A stretch of DNA of 64,000 nucleotides from Chryseobacterium phosphatilyticum (GCF_002899825.2 NZ_PPED02000001.1:1116001-1180000); one strand, 5' to 3'. Positions 41,730 through 51,498 are shown, counted from the first letter of the stretch. Numbers and translations are program-made. Notes: generated by a model not told the origin, from the sequence alone.

Positions 41730-43715
41730 TTACAGTAAATTTTCATCTACAAGGTTAGGAAGTGTCACTTTCAGATTCGGTTCCACTTCCATCGCTCTTT
41801 TAATGGCAAAAATAGCACCTTCATTTCTGGCCCAGCTTCTTCTGGAAATACCGTTATTGACATCCCAAAAAAGCATCGACTTCAGCCTTCTGTCAGCATC
41901 AGCACTTCCGTCCAGTAACATCCCGAAACCTCCGTTGATGACTTCTCCCCAGCCTACTCCACCACCATTATGAATGGATACCCAGGTTGCCCCGCGGAAG
42001 CTGTCACCAATCACATTATGAATGGCCATATCTGCAGTAAATCTCGATCCGTCATAGATGTTGGAAGTCTCTCTGTAAGGAGAATCTGTTCCGGATACAT
42101 CGTGATGATCCCTTCCCAGAACTACAGGGCCTATTTCTCCATTTTTAATGGCATTATTGAAAGCTTCAGCAATTCTCATTCTTCCTTCGGCATCAGCATA
42201 AAGGATTCTTGCCTGTGAACCCACAACCAGCTTGTTTTCCTGTGCACCTTTGATCCACTGGATATTATCTTTCATCTGCTGCTGAATCTCTTCAGGAGCA
42301 CTTTTGATCATCTCTTCAAGTACTGCACAGGCAATATCATCTGTTTTCTGAAGATCTTCCGGCTTTCCACTTGTACAAACCCAACGAAACGGCCCAAAAC
42401 CATAATCAAAACACATAGGTCCCATAATATCCTGAACATAACTTGGATATTTGAATTCTCTTCCTAATGTAGGATTATCCGCCATCACATCAGCTCCTGC
42501 TCTGGAAGCTTCCAGTAAGAAAGCATTTCCATAATCAAAGAAATAGGTTCCTTTTTCTGTATGTTTATTGATAGCAGCCGCATGCCTTCTCAATGTTTCC
42601 TGAACTTTTTCTTTGAATAATTCAGGATCCTCAGCCATCATTGTATTCGATTCTTCAAAACTTTGTCCCGCAGGATAATAGCCCCCCGCCCATGGATTAT
42701 GAAGAGAAGTCTGGTCAGATCCGATATCTATTCTCAGGTTTTCCTGATCAAATTTCTCCCAGACTTCTACAATGTTTCCAAGGTAAGCCAGAGAAACAGT
42801 TTCTTTATTTTCCTGTGCTTCTCTTACTCTTTTTACCAATTCATCAAGACTTTCATGGATCTCATTCACCCATTTCTGATCGTGACGTATTTTTGTAATC
42901 TTCGGATTTACTTCAGCACATACCGTAACACACCCAGCAATATTTCCTGCTTTTGGCTGTGCACCACTCATTCCTCCTAATCCTGAAGTCACAAAAAGAC
43001 CTCCTTTTGGTTCTTTATTTATTTTTCTGAAAGCATTCAGTACCGTAATGGTAGTCCCGTGAACAATTCCTTGCGGACCAATATACATATAACTTCCTGC
43101 CGTCATCTGCCCATATTGAGTCACCCCAAGAGCGTTGAATTTTTCCCAGTCATCCGGTTTTGAATAATTCGGAATCATCATTCCGTTGGTTACAACAACT
43201 CTTGGAGCATCTTTATGGGAAGGGAATAATCCCATCGGATGTCCGGAATACATCACCAACGTTTGTTCATCACTCATTTCGGATAAATATTTCATCGTCA
43301 GCAGATATTGTGCCCAGTTGGAAAAAACCGCACCGTTTCCACCATAGGTAATCAGCTCATGAGGGTGCTGGGCAACAGCATAATCCAGGTTATTCTGAAT
43401 CATCAGCATAATGGCTTTTGCCTGCTCGGATTTCCCCGGATAATCAGTGATTGATCTTGCTTTCATCTCATAATCCGGACGAAAACGATACATATAAATT
43501 CTTCCGTAGTCTTCCAGTTCCTGTTTAAATTCAGGAATTAACTCGGCATGAAACTGAGGATCAAAATAACGTAAAGCATTCTTTAATGCCAGTTTTTTTT
43601 CTTCTTCCCCTAAAATCTCCTTACGTTTCGGAGCATGGTTGATATTTGTTTCATATGGTTTCGCCAGTGGCAGCTGAGTAGGAATTCCCTGTTGGATTTG
43701 TTCTTGAAATGTCAT
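41730..43715 (-). CDS. hutU: Urocanate hydratase
   Basis: 661 residues from the ATG at 43715, the long form typical of Bacteroidota (about 550 in enterics and pseudomonads). It converts urocanate to imidazolone propionate, the second step of histidine degradation, using tightly bound NAD. Diagnostic segments: MYSGHPMGLFPSHKDAP, YMYIGPQGIVHGTTITVLNA, FVTSGLGGMSGAQPKAGN, GRDHHDVSGTDSPYRET and HNGGGVGWGEVINGG. No other hut gene lies in the window. Confidence 0.95.
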   Translation of the reverse strand: MTFQEQIQQGIPTQLPLAKPYETNINHAPKRKEILGEEEKKLALKNALRYFDPQFHAELIPEFKQELEDYGRIYMYRFRPDYEMKARSITDYPGKSEQAKAIMLMIQNNLDYAVAQHPHELITYGGNGAVFSNWAQYLLTMKYLSEMSDEQTLVMYSGHPMGLFPSHKDAPRVVVTNGMMIPNYSKPDDWEKFNALGVTQYGQMTAGSYMYIGPQGIVHGTTITVLNAFRKINKEPKGGLFVTSGLGGMSGAQPKAGNIAGCVTVCAEVNPKITKIRHDQKWVNEIHESLDELVKRVREAQENKETVSLAYLGNIVEVWEKFDQENLRIDIGSDQTSLHNPWAGGYYPAGQSFEESNTMMAEDPELFKEKVQETLRRHAAAINKHTEKGTYFFDYGNAFLLEASRAGADVMADNPTLGREFKYPSYVQDIMGPMCFDYGFGPFRWVCTSGKPEDLQKTDDIACAVLEEMIKSAPEEIQQQMKDNIQWIKGAQENKLVVGSQARILYADAEGRMRIAEAFNNAIKNGEIGPVVLGRDHHDVSGTDSPYRETSNIYDGSRFTADMAIHNVIGDSFRGATWVSIHNGGGVGWGEVINGGFGMLLDGSADADRRLKSMLFWDVNNGISRRSWARNEGAIFAIKRAMEVEPNLKVTLPNLVDENLL

Positions 43716-43912
43716 ATTGCTATTTAAAGTTCTATGTTTAAACAATTTTTTATGTTTTAAAGATATTCAAATTATAAAATATAGGCAAGTAGAGGTGAAA
43801 AGCGAATTTGTTTATTTTAAATTATCAATCTGAATTTATTATTTAATACTAAATTTGAATTTTGGAGGGTAATTTCTTCTTAGGGACTTGGATTATCATT
43901 TCAAAAAAATAA

Positions 43913-43945
43913 AACCTCACTGAAGCTCAGTAAGGTTCATATTGT
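43913..43945 (-). terminator. Intrinsic terminator of the small acidic protein gene
   Basis: Stem 43913-43923 with 43927-43937 (one mismatch) around a 3-nt loop; the minus strand continues GGTTTTATTTTTTT-like on the left side. Confidence 0.65.
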
Positions 43946-43963
43946 AAATATCTGTTCAAAGTT

Positions 43964-44257
43964 TCAGGTTAAAACATCATCATTTTCCTCCTCATGATCG
44001 TCATCATTATCACTTAAGCTCCAATAATTATTTTCTTCATCTTCTGCTCCTATTTCTTCCATCTCATCATCATCTTCTGCTCCCGGGATATCCAGGCCTT
44101 TATCAATTTTATCATCATTTGCATCTTCATCAAAGATCGGGTTTCCGTCTCCATCCAGTGAGATGTGTTTTTCTCTTTTAAATAGATCTTCATTGGGATT
44201 ATAATCCATTTGTTCTAATCTCCTGTTTTGCTCATTAATATTTTTTTCTGGTGCCAT
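43964..44257 (-). CDS. Small highly acidic protein of unknown function
   Basis: 97 residues, with more than a third Asp/Glu (ISLDGDGNPIFDEDANDDKI, then EDDDEMEEIGAEDEENNYWS and a C-terminal DDDHEEENDDV). No signal peptide or membrane segment; probably disordered and cytoplasmic. Such proteins are common in Flavobacteriia without assigned role. It sits between hutU and the 2-hydroxyacid dehydrogenase, with its own terminator. Confidence 0.6.
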   Translation of the reverse strand: MAPEKNINEQNRRLEQMDYNPNEDLFKREKHISLDGDGNPIFDEDANDDKIDKGLDIPGAEDDDEMEEIGAEDEENNYWSLSDNDDDHEEENDDVLT

Positions 44258-44308
44258 AATGTTGAGATTTTAGGTTTATACAGAAAGAACAAAAATAATT
44301 CCAACTTA

Positions 44309-45292
44309 TTATGATAAATGAGAATAAACTTCAGGGTTGGCGCAATAAGGCATTTTCTCACCTTTTGAAAAAGCAACCAGATTTTCTGCAGCGAGTCTCG
44401 CCATACCATTCCTGGCTTCCATAGTGGCAGAACCGATATGGGGTAAAATACATACATTCGAAAGTTCCAGAATAGGATTATCGGAAGACATCGGTTCAGG
44501 ATTGGTTACATCAAGCCCTGCCCCCCAGATCTGTTTTGAGATCAGAGCTTCATAAAGATCGTTCTCATTCTGGAAGCCACCTCTTGCCGTATTGATAAAA
44601 ATAGCATTCGACTTCATTTTTTTAAAAACAGCCTGATTGAAAAGTTCTTTATGTTCAGGCGTAAAGCTGGCATGAACACTCAATACATCCGAACCGGCAA
44701 TTAAATTCTCAAAGGAAACATATGTCGCTCCCAGCTCTTTCTCCGCTTCTTCATTGCGATGACGGTTGTGATAGATGATATCCATATCAAAAGCATTACG
44801 AGATTTTTTAGCCATTTCAAAACCTATTCTTCCCAACCCAAAAATCCCGAGTGTTTTACCATATAATTCCTGTCCTAATGCGTGTAATGGATCAAAACTT
44901 CCCCAATTTCCATCTTTTACTTTCTGAAAATTATAACTTGCCCTTCTTGCCACGGCCTGCATCAGTAAAAATGCTACATCTGAAGTGGCTCTGCTTAAAA
45001 CGTCAGGAGTATTTCCTATGGGAATTTTTCTTATGACTGCCTCTTTGATATCAACATGATCAAAGCCTACCGAATACAGAGCAATTGTTTTGATATTCGG
45101 ACATTCGTCAAAGAATTCTTTATTGTACTTAAAATCGTTTCCGATGCTTAGGAGGGCATCCACATTTTTACAATACTTCAGCCATTCTTTATGGGATAGA
45201 ATTTCATTTTCCGGAAATATTACTTCCAGTCCTCCTTCTTTCAATATATTGAGCCCTATTTCAGGAATCATTTTATTCACAAAAACTTTCAT
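44309..45292 (-). CDS. D-isomer 2-hydroxyacid dehydrogenase
   Basis: 327 residues from the ATG at 45292 (MKVFVNKMIPEIGLNILKEG). The fold shows GKTLGIFGLGRIGFEMAKKS (NAD loop), the substrate Arg in FINTARGGFQNENDL, the Glu in VTNPEPMSSDNPIL and the acid-base His in CILPHIGSATMEAR. The pattern is closest to glyoxylate/hydroxypyruvate or glycerate dehydrogenases, though formate- or phosphoglycerate-type substrates cannot be excluded. Cytoplasmic. Confidence 0.88.
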   Translation of the reverse strand: MKVFVNKMIPEIGLNILKEGGLEVIFPENEILSHKEWLKYCKNVDALLSIGNDFKYNKEFFDECPNIKTIALYSVGFDHVDIKEAVIRKIPIGNTPDVLSRATSDVAFLLMQAVARRASYNFQKVKDGNWGSFDPLHALGQELYGKTLGIFGLGRIGFEMAKKSRNAFDMDIIYHNRHRNEEAEKELGATYVSFENLIAGSDVLSVHASFTPEHKELFNQAVFKKMKSNAIFINTARGGFQNENDLYEALISKQIWGAGLDVTNPEPMSSDNPILELSNVCILPHIGSATMEARNGMARLAAENLVAFSKGEKMPYCANPEVYSHLS

Positions 45293-45313
45293 TGTACTAT
45301 TGATTGATTTAAA

Positions 45314-45350
45314 CAAAAAACCTTACTCTGTCAAAAGTAAGGTTCTAACT
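45314..45350 (-). terminator. Intrinsic terminator of the small helical protein gene
   Basis: AACCTTACT (45319-45327) with AGTAAGGTT (45336-45344); TTTTTTG-type T run on the minus strand. Confidence 0.75.
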
Positions 45351-45363
45351 TTAATATTAAAAA

Positions 45364-45627
45364 TTATTTCTCTTCATCCAAATGTCTTCTTTGTTGATCC
45401 CAGGCTTCAGAAGCCATCTCCTGAATTTCTTCCCAGACTTCTTTTGCCGACTTTTGAGCATGGCTCATAAATCCTTGCTTCGTGGCTTCCTGATCTTTCT
45501 TTTTCATCTCACTGAGACAATCTTTTACCTGCTGAGAATAGCTTTCGGCATGATATCCAGGATTATTTTGTAAGTTCTTCTGAACGTTACTAAAATCGTG
45601 TGATGACTTGAATCTATTCGTATCCAT
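45364..45627 (-). CDS. Small helical protein of unknown function
   Basis: 87 residues, charged and predicted mostly alpha-helical (QQVKDCLSEMKKKDQEATKQ, EVWEEIQEMASEAWDQQRRH). No signal, membrane segment or known motif. It has a clear terminator, and starts well away from its neighbours, so it appears to be an independent gene. Function cannot be assigned. Confidence 0.6.
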   Translation of the reverse strand: MDTNRFKSSHDFSNVQKNLQNNPGYHAESYSQQVKDCLSEMKKKDQEATKQGFMSHAQKSAKEVWEEIQEMASEAWDQQRRHLDEEK

Positions 45628-45824
45628 AATAATAAGATTTTAAGTGGTTGATCTCCTAATGAAGTTCAATTTCCATTCCGAAACAGGTATAAAAAATTAT
45701 TAAAAAAGATAAAATTTATTAATTATATAAATCACATACATCTTATTTCTGAACTCTTTAGGTTACTTCATTGTTCAAAAACTTTTGGGACTTTTTAGTA
45801 AAATATGTCCTGTAAAATGAAACT

Positions 45825-46475
45825 TTATTGATTGGTACTTCCCAGCATGGGAACAAATTTATAGGCTCCGAATTCTTCTTTTTCAAATTCTGTAGGTCCT
45901 ATTTTGGTAAATCTGAACAGTACCTGCTCGTCAGTAGGCCCCAATGGAATCACCATTTTCCCTCCTATGTTCAGCTGTTTCAATAATTCTGTAGGTAATG
46001 TTGAAGCACCACAGGTCACTATAATTTTATCGAAGGGAGCAAATGTCGGCAATCCTGCAAAACCATCTCCAAAGCTTTGAAATTTTGGAAACAAATGCAT
46101 CTCCCTTAGTTTCTTTTTAGAAAAATCAAAAAGATCTTTTTGTCTTTCAACCGTGTATACATGTGCTTTCATCGCCAGTAAAACGGCAGTCTGATATCCA
46201 CACCCGGTTCCTATTTCCAGTATTTTTTCTCCTGCTTTTACCTGCAGTAATTCAGACTGTTCCGCCACCGTGGAGGGATGCGAAATGGTCTGATGTGCCA
46301 GAATCGGGAACGCCCGGTCTTCGTAGGCAAAATCTTCAAAAATACTTTCGATAAAAAGGTGTCTCGGAACTTCACTCATTGCCTGAAGTACATTCTCATC
46401 CGAAATTCCAATTCTGTGTCGAAGATATTCAACTAAAATCTTTCTTTTTCCTTTATGTACAAACGAATCATGCAT
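45825..46475 (-). CDS. pcm: Protein-L-isoaspartate O-methyltransferase
   Basis: 216 residues. The SAM-binding motif GEKILEIGTGCGYQTAVLLA, the preceding IGYGQTISHP-like segment (here ILAHQTISHPSTVAEQSELL), and post-I motif VYTVERQKDL are all in place, as is FDKIIVTCGAST. It repairs isoaspartyl residues in damaged proteins. A -7 box lies 4 nt before the ATG, suggesting a leaderless message. Confidence 0.92.
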   Translation of the reverse strand: MHDSFVHKGKRKILVEYLRHRIGISDENVLQAMSEVPRHLFIESIFEDFAYEDRAFPILAHQTISHPSTVAEQSELLQVKAGEKILEIGTGCGYQTAVLLAMKAHVYTVERQKDLFDFSKKKLREMHLFPKFQSFGDGFAGLPTFAPFDKIIVTCGASTLPTELLKQLNIGGKMVIPLGPTDEQVLFRFTKIGPTEFEKEEFGAYKFVPMLGSTNQ

Positions 46476-46479
46476 CTGG

Positions 46480-46487
46480 CAAAAGTA
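46480..46487 (-). promoter_or_regulatory. -7 box TACTTTTG of pcm
   Basis: Perfect TAnnTTTG on the minus strand, separated from the ATG at 46475 by CCAG only. Confidence 0.55.
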
Positions 46488-46599
46488 AGAAATTAGATTT
46501 GAGATTTAAGGGATCCATGAAAAGAATTATCCACAAAAAGTAATTTCTGACCTTTGGAATCTAACTTCTTTCTTATCTTTACAAAAATTTAATACAGCT

Positions 46600-47562
46600 A
46601 TGTTAAAAGCAGGTTTGGTAGGTGCCGGACACTTGGGAAAAATACACTTAAAACTTCTTAATCAATCAGATAGATATGAACTTGTAGGTTTCCACGATAA
46701 AGATGTTGAAAACGGAAAAAAATTAGAAGCCGAATTCGGATATAAATATTTTGAGAATTTTGATGAATTGCTGGATCAGATCGATATGCTGGACATTGTC
46801 ACTCCCACAATCTATCACTATGATTATGCTTTAAAAGCCATAGAGAAAAAACTTCATTTTTTCATTGAAAAACCAGTAACGCAAACCCTTGAGCAGGCAG
46901 AAGAAATTTTAAGACTTTGCCAGGAAAACGGGATCAAAGCACAGGTAGGTCATGTGGAAAGGTACAATCCGGCTTTTATTGCGACTAAAGATTATATCAA
47001 AAATCCAATGTTCATTGAAATTCACAGGCTGGCAGAGTTCAATCCTCGTGGAACGGATGTTTCTGTGGTATTGGACCTTATGATTCATGATCTTGACATC
47101 TTGTTGAGTATGACAAGGTCTAAAGTTAAGGATATTCATGCAAGCGGAGTTTGTGTGGTAAGCAAAACACCGGATATTGCCAATGCGAGAATTGAATTTG
47201 AAAACGGATGTGTAGCAAACCTTACCACTTCCAGAATTTCGATGAAAGCAATGAGAAAAAGCAGGTTCTTCCAGAAAGATGCCTATATCTCTGTTGACTT
47301 CCTTGAGAAAAAGGCTGAAGTGATCAGAATGAAGGATGCTCCCGAAACTCCTACTCCATTTGATATGATTATTGAAAATGCTGAGGGGGAAAAGAATCAG
47401 ATCTTATTTGAATATCCGAATATTCAACCGAATAATGCCATTCTGGATGAACTTAATTCTTTTGCAGACGCCATTACTACGGACAGAAATGTAGAAGTTT
47501 CTCTTGAAGACGGTACAGAAGCCCTGAAAGTAGCATTAAAAATCATACAACTGATCAGCTAA
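46600..47562 (+). CDS. Gfo/Idh/MocA family oxidoreductase
   Basis: 320 residues. LKAGLVGAGHLGKIHLKLLN binds NAD(P), HFFIEKPVTQTLEQAEEIL contains the EKP motif with catalytic Lys, and GHVERYNPAF and LMIHDLDILLSM supply the substrate-side residues of the GFO_IDH_MocA C-terminal domain. Members act on sugars or cyclitols, including sugar-nucleotide dehydrogenases. The substrate is not evident. A degraded lipoprotein gene begins 3 nt after the stop. Confidence 0.88.
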   Translation: MLKAGLVGAGHLGKIHLKLLNQSDRYELVGFHDKDVENGKKLEAEFGYKYFENFDELLDQIDMLDIVTPTIYHYDYALKAIEKKLHFFIEKPVTQTLEQAEEILRLCQENGIKAQVGHVERYNPAFIATKDYIKNPMFIEIHRLAEFNPRGTDVSVVLDLMIHDLDILLSMTRSKVKDIHASGVCVVSKTPDIANARIEFENGCVANLTTSRISMKAMRKSRFFQKDAYISVDFLEKKAEVIRMKDAPETPTPFDMIIENAEGEKNQILFEYPNIQPNNAILDELNSFADAITTDRNVEVSLEDGTEALKVALKIIQLIS

Positions 47563-47565
47563 AAA

Positions 47566-48305
47566 ATGAATATAAAGCCTGTTATACATATTTTAACGGC
47601 TATTACCACTCTATCTTGTAGTCAAAAGAAGAATGGCTACGAGGTAGGGTGTAAATTATCAAAAAAGACAGGCACAAAATAATTTTAATTATAAAAATTA
47701 TACCTGGACCATTTTCTCCGGCTTAGGCTATGATGATCCCGGTGAAGAAGAATTCAAAATACTTCTGAATCAAAATCATATAAAAAACCAAAATATTTCT
47801 CTTTCCCGTATCACCTCCCCTAATGATAAATTTGCAAATTGCAGAGAAATCGAGATGAACAGACTTATCCAAAAACAGTTTGGCAATAAATTCATTTGAT
47901 TCATTGCGTTATATTACAAAACAGAATTTTGTTAAAAAGCACTCTGAAGAAGTTTTTTCATACGAGTAATGTGATCAAAACTCGCGATACCCCAATTCTA
48001 CCATGGATAATCAATTCGATAAAATACAAGCCGATTATCTTTTAAAATATCCAACTTCTACTCAACACAACAGGAACAACGAAGTATATTATTCTTATAC
48101 TTCTGCGATGTTCATTCTTACAAAAGATGGAAGAATGAAAGATTTATTTGCAGAAAGCTACCTTCAAAACAAAAAAAACAATATATTTGAAAAACAATTC
48201 AATAATCAATTGAAAGATTTTGTTTTACATACCCGATGGATTTCTACTAAAATAAGCGGTCTGAATGTAGACTCTTATTATGATGTTACCATTCACTATG
48301 ATTAA
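47566..48305 (+). pseudogene. Decayed lipoprotein gene (two frameshifts and one stop)
   Basis: An ATG at 47566 opens a lipoprotein-like start MNIKPVIHILTAITTLSCSQ that stops at 47682. Reading continues in the next frame from about 47645 (TWTIFSGLGYDDPGEEEFKI) to a TGA at 47897, and in the third frame from about 47895 (DSLRYITKQNFVKKHSEEVF) through a TAA at 47967 to the stop at 48305 (STMDNQFDKIQADYLLKYPT ...). The joined product would be about 240 residues and protein-like throughout. The 100-residue ORF from the ATG at 48003 alone may still be translated. Family not recognised. Confidence 0.55.
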
Positions 48306-48344
48306 ATTCTAAAAGTCCCCAATAATCTAAAATCAAAAACGACT

Positions 48345-50075
48345 ATGAAAAGAACCATCTTACTATCCGCTTTATTATTGTCTCAATTTGGGACATCTCA
48401 ATTATTAAAAACCAGCGGTCAAAAAATTGTTAATGACAAAGGTGAAAATATTCAATTGAGAGGCCTTGGTCTGGGAGGCTGGATATTGCAGGAAGGTTAT
48501 ATGCTGAAGACAGCTGATTTTGCGGGTCCTCAGTATAAGATTAAGGAGAAAATTGCGGGGTTGATTGGTGAAGATGGGATGAAGGAATTTTACAAAGCTT
48601 ATCTAAAGAATGGTATTACCAAACAGGATATTGATTTTCTTGCTAAGGCAGGATTCAACTCTATCCGACTTCCGATGCATTATAACCTATATACCCTACC
48701 GATCGAAAAAGAGCCTGTAAAAGGCAAAGATACATGGCTGGAAGAAGGTTTTACAATGACTGATAATTTGCTTCAATGGTGTAAGGAAAACAAGATATAT
48801 CTGATTCTCGACCTCCACGCGGCACCGGGTGGACAGGGAAATGATGCCAATATTTCCGATAATGATAAATCTAAACCTTCACTATGGGAAAGTGAAGAAA
48901 ACCAGAGAAAAACAGTTGCCCTCTGGAAAAAACTGGCGGAACGTTATAAAAACGAGCCCTGGATTGGCGGATATGATATTATCAATGAACCGAATATTAA
49001 TTTCACAGGAAAAAACCCAAATGGTACGGATGAAATGTCGAATGCCCCTCTCTGGAAATTGCAACAAGATATCACCACAGCCATTCGGGAGGTAGACCAA
49101 AAGCACATTATATTTATTGAAGGAAATGGCTGGGGAAATAATTATAATGGCTTACCGCAGATCTGGGATAAAAATATAGCTTTCAGTTTTCATAAATACT
49201 GGAATTATAATGATGATAAAACCATTCAATTTGCACTGGATCTACGGGAAAAGCATAATATACCGATATGGCTGGGAGAAACCGGTGAGAATTCAAATGT
49301 CTGGTTTACTGAGTTAATCCAATTACTGGATAAACATAATATCGGATATGCTTTCTGGCCAATGAAAAAGATTGATAATATCGCAGGAATTACCAATGTA
49401 AAAACAACTCCTGAATATGAAAAGCTTTTAGAATACTGGAAAAAAGGAGGTGAAAAACCATCCAAAGAATTTGCTAAGAAAGCCATGATGCAAATCGCTG
49501 AAAACTACAAGTTCAGTAATACAGAGGTCAAAAATGATGTTGTTGATGCCATGTTCAGACAAGTTAATGATATGACTACAAAACCATTCAAAAATCATTC
49601 TGCTCCCGGAAGAGTATTTGCTTCAGATTATGATTTGGGAAGAATGGGTTCTGCGTATCTGGACAAGGATTTTATCAATCTGTGGGTAAGTGATCCTGAC
49701 AAAAGATCGGAATGGAATTCTGGTCAGCAAATGAGAAATGACGGCGTTGATATTTATCTGTGTAACGACAAAATAACCAACAAATATTATGTAGGAAAAA
49801 CGGAATCCGGCGAGTGGATGCAATACACCATCAATTCCAAAGTGGATAAAAATTATACGTTCGAAGTCAGATATTCCAGTATACATCCTACGAAAGTAAG
49901 GTTTGAAGATGCTTCGGGAAAAATATTGACGACTCTTCCTTTGCAGGCTACCGGAAAAAATGAAAATTGGGAAACCACGATTGCCAAAAATATCCAGCTT
50001 AAAAAAGGAGAAAATAAGATCAGAATATTCTTTGAAAACGATGGTACTAATCTTAACTATTTTGACATAAAATAA
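48345..50075 (+). CDS. GH5 glycoside hydrolase with C-terminal carbohydrate-binding module
   Basis: 576 residues. Export signal (1-19), GH5 barrel (about 25-370): RGLGLGGWILQEGYM, FNSIRLPMHYNLY, LILDLHAAPGGQG, acid/base Glu 215 in YDIINEPN, FSFHKYWNYND, nucleophile Glu 312 in WLGETGENSNVW, and YAFWPMK. A beta-sandwich tail (about 430-576), with GEWMQYTINSKVDKNYTFEV and KGENKIRIFFENDG, looks like a CBM6/35 module. Likely a secreted endoglucanase or related beta-glycanase; exact substrate unknown. Confidence 0.9.
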   Translation: MKRTILLSALLLSQFGTSQLLKTSGQKIVNDKGENIQLRGLGLGGWILQEGYMLKTADFAGPQYKIKEKIAGLIGEDGMKEFYKAYLKNGITKQDIDFLAKAGFNSIRLPMHYNLYTLPIEKEPVKGKDTWLEEGFTMTDNLLQWCKENKIYLILDLHAAPGGQGNDANISDNDKSKPSLWESEENQRKTVALWKKLAERYKNEPWIGGYDIINEPNINFTGKNPNGTDEMSNAPLWKLQQDITTAIREVDQKHIIFIEGNGWGNNYNGLPQIWDKNIAFSFHKYWNYNDDKTIQFALDLREKHNIPIWLGETGENSNVWFTELIQLLDKHNIGYAFWPMKKIDNIAGITNVKTTPEYEKLLEYWKKGGEKPSKEFAKKAMMQIAENYKFSNTEVKNDVVDAMFRQVNDMTTKPFKNHSAPGRVFASDYDLGRMGSAYLDKDFINLWVSDPDKRSEWNSGQQMRNDGVDIYLCNDKITNKYYVGKTESGEWMQYTINSKVDKNYTFEVRYSSIHPTKVRFEDASGKILTTLPLQATGKNENWETTIAKNIQLKKGENKIRIFFENDGTNLNYFDIK

Positions 50076-50099
50076 CAATAAATATCTTAAATTGCACAT

Positions 50100-50131
50100 C
50101 CCTTTTAGCCCCTAAAAGGGATTTCTTTTTA
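50100..50131 (+). terminator. Intrinsic terminator of the GH5 gene
   Basis: CCCTTTTAG (50100-50108), loop CCC, CTAAAAGGG (50112-50120), followed by a T-rich tail. Confidence 0.78.
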
Positions 50132-50142
50132 ATCTTATTACT

Positions 50143-51021
50143 ATGAAAAAAATAACATTTCTATTACTCATGGTTTCTGCATTGGCCACCGCACAGAAAT
50201 CTGCACTGGATCAAAAAATCAAAGCTGTTATAAAAGGCAAAAAGGCGACTGTAGGCATTTCTGTTTTAGACTTCGACAATAACTTCGAATACAATAAAAA
50301 CGGAGATAAAAAGCTTCCCTTACTAAGTGTTTTCAAATTTCATTTAGCCAGTGCTGTATTGGATATGGCAGACAAAGGAAAGTTTTCAACCGATCAGAAG
50401 TTTTTGATTAAGAAATCAGATTTGTTAGAGAATACATGGTCACCTCTCCGCGAAAAATATCCTGAAGGAAATGTTGAGCTTTCATTAGGCGAAATTATCA
50501 CTTACACTGTTGCTCAAAGCGATAATAATACCTGCGATTTCCTTTTAAGACTTATTGGAGGAACACAAACGGTACAAAACTTTATGGATTCTAAAGGAGC
50601 CAAAGATCTTAAGATCCAATACAATGAAGATGATATGCATAAGGACTGGAAAAACCAATATGGAAACTACAGTACCACCAATTCTGCTGTTGATCTTTTG
50701 AAAAAATTCTATGATGGTAAGCTACTTTCCAAGAAGTCTACAGATTTCCTAATGCAGATTATGCTGGGAACAACTACAGGAACCAACAAAATTGTTGAGC
50801 AATTACCCAAAGGGACACCTGTTGCCCATAAAACGGGATCTTCAGGGAAGCCGGATAATGTACTTACAGTTGCAGAAAACGATATGGGAATCATTACGCT
50901 ACCCAACGGAAAACATTATGCAATCGCCGTATTTGTAAACAATTCCACAGAAACAGAAAAGGTAAATACCCGAATGGTTTCTGATATTTCAAAGATCGTT
51001 TGGGATAATTTTAATAAATAA
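50143..51021 (+). CDS. bla: Class A beta-lactamase (CME/CGA/CIA-like)
   Basis: 292 residues. Signal MKKITFLLLMVSALATAQ. Active-site Ser 62 in LLSVFKFH (SxxK), SDN at 126-128, the omega-loop residues YNEDDMHKDW and KTG at 230-232 (AHKTGSSG) are complete. The pattern belongs to the A2 subgroup found as intrinsic genes in Chryseobacterium and relatives. The enzyme acts in the periplasm on beta-lactams. No insertion sequence or integron surrounds it, which argues for a resident chromosomal gene. Confidence 0.93.
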   Translation: MKKITFLLLMVSALATAQKSALDQKIKAVIKGKKATVGISVLDFDNNFEYNKNGDKKLPLLSVFKFHLASAVLDMADKGKFSTDQKFLIKKSDLLENTWSPLREKYPEGNVELSLGEIITYTVAQSDNNTCDFLLRLIGGTQTVQNFMDSKGAKDLKIQYNEDDMHKDWKNQYGNYSTTNSAVDLLKKFYDGKLLSKKSTDFLMQIMLGTTTGTNKIVEQLPKGTPVAHKTGSSGKPDNVLTVAENDMGIITLPNGKHYAIAVFVNNSTETEKVNTRMVSDISKIVWDNFNK

Positions 51022-51079
51022 AATATTAAGCTTAATTTTAGCACGGAAATTGAGTGAATTCTCAATTAAAATCATACGT

Positions 51080-51490
51080 ATGAAAAAAGTCATATTAGCG
51101 GCAGCTTTGTTTTCTTTCACATTCTTTTATTCACAAAAGAATCAAAACTATTTGGTGATCAGTTATGGAAGTTCGTGCTGCGGACCGCCATCTGAAAAAC
51201 CTGTTATCAGTTATCTGAAAGAGTTTAAAACAAAAAATCACTTGAAACGATTAGAAATCTTACAACAAAGTGGTTTGGGGAGAGAGGGCGAGTTTAAATT
51301 GTATGTAGGGACTGATTCTCTTACGGATAATCAAAAAAGACGTCTTACCCGAGGTCTTATGGCTGCAGTATCTAACCAAAACAACAGCAGAAAACAGAAA
51401 AGTGACGGAACTGTTTTTTTTGATTCGGCCACCACGGTACAACAACAGGACCTTGTGAATGCAAAAAATTTAACTATCTATAAAAAATAA
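51080..51490 (+). CDS. Small exported protein of unknown function
   Basis: 136 residues from the ATG at 51080. Signal MKKVILAAALFSFTFFYSQK, then VISYGSSCCGPPSEKPVISY and EILQQSGLGREGEFKLYVGT. A CC pair and a basic central region (NQKRRLTRGL) are notable. I do not recognise the family. It ends 8 nt before the hbd gene, so the two are likely co-transcribed. Confidence 0.65.
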   Translation: MKKVILAAALFSFTFFYSQKNQNYLVISYGSSCCGPPSEKPVISYLKEFKTKNHLKRLEILQQSGLGREGEFKLYVGTDSLTDNQKRRLTRGLMAAVSNQNNSRKQKSDGTVFFDSATTVQQQDLVNAKNLTIYKK

Positions 51491-51498
51491 AGTAAAAA

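Noticed and set aside
49623..50099. 158-residue minus-strand ORF inside the GH5 gene
   Set aside because: Antisense to the carbohydrate-binding tail of the GH5 protein; no start signal and no family resemblance.
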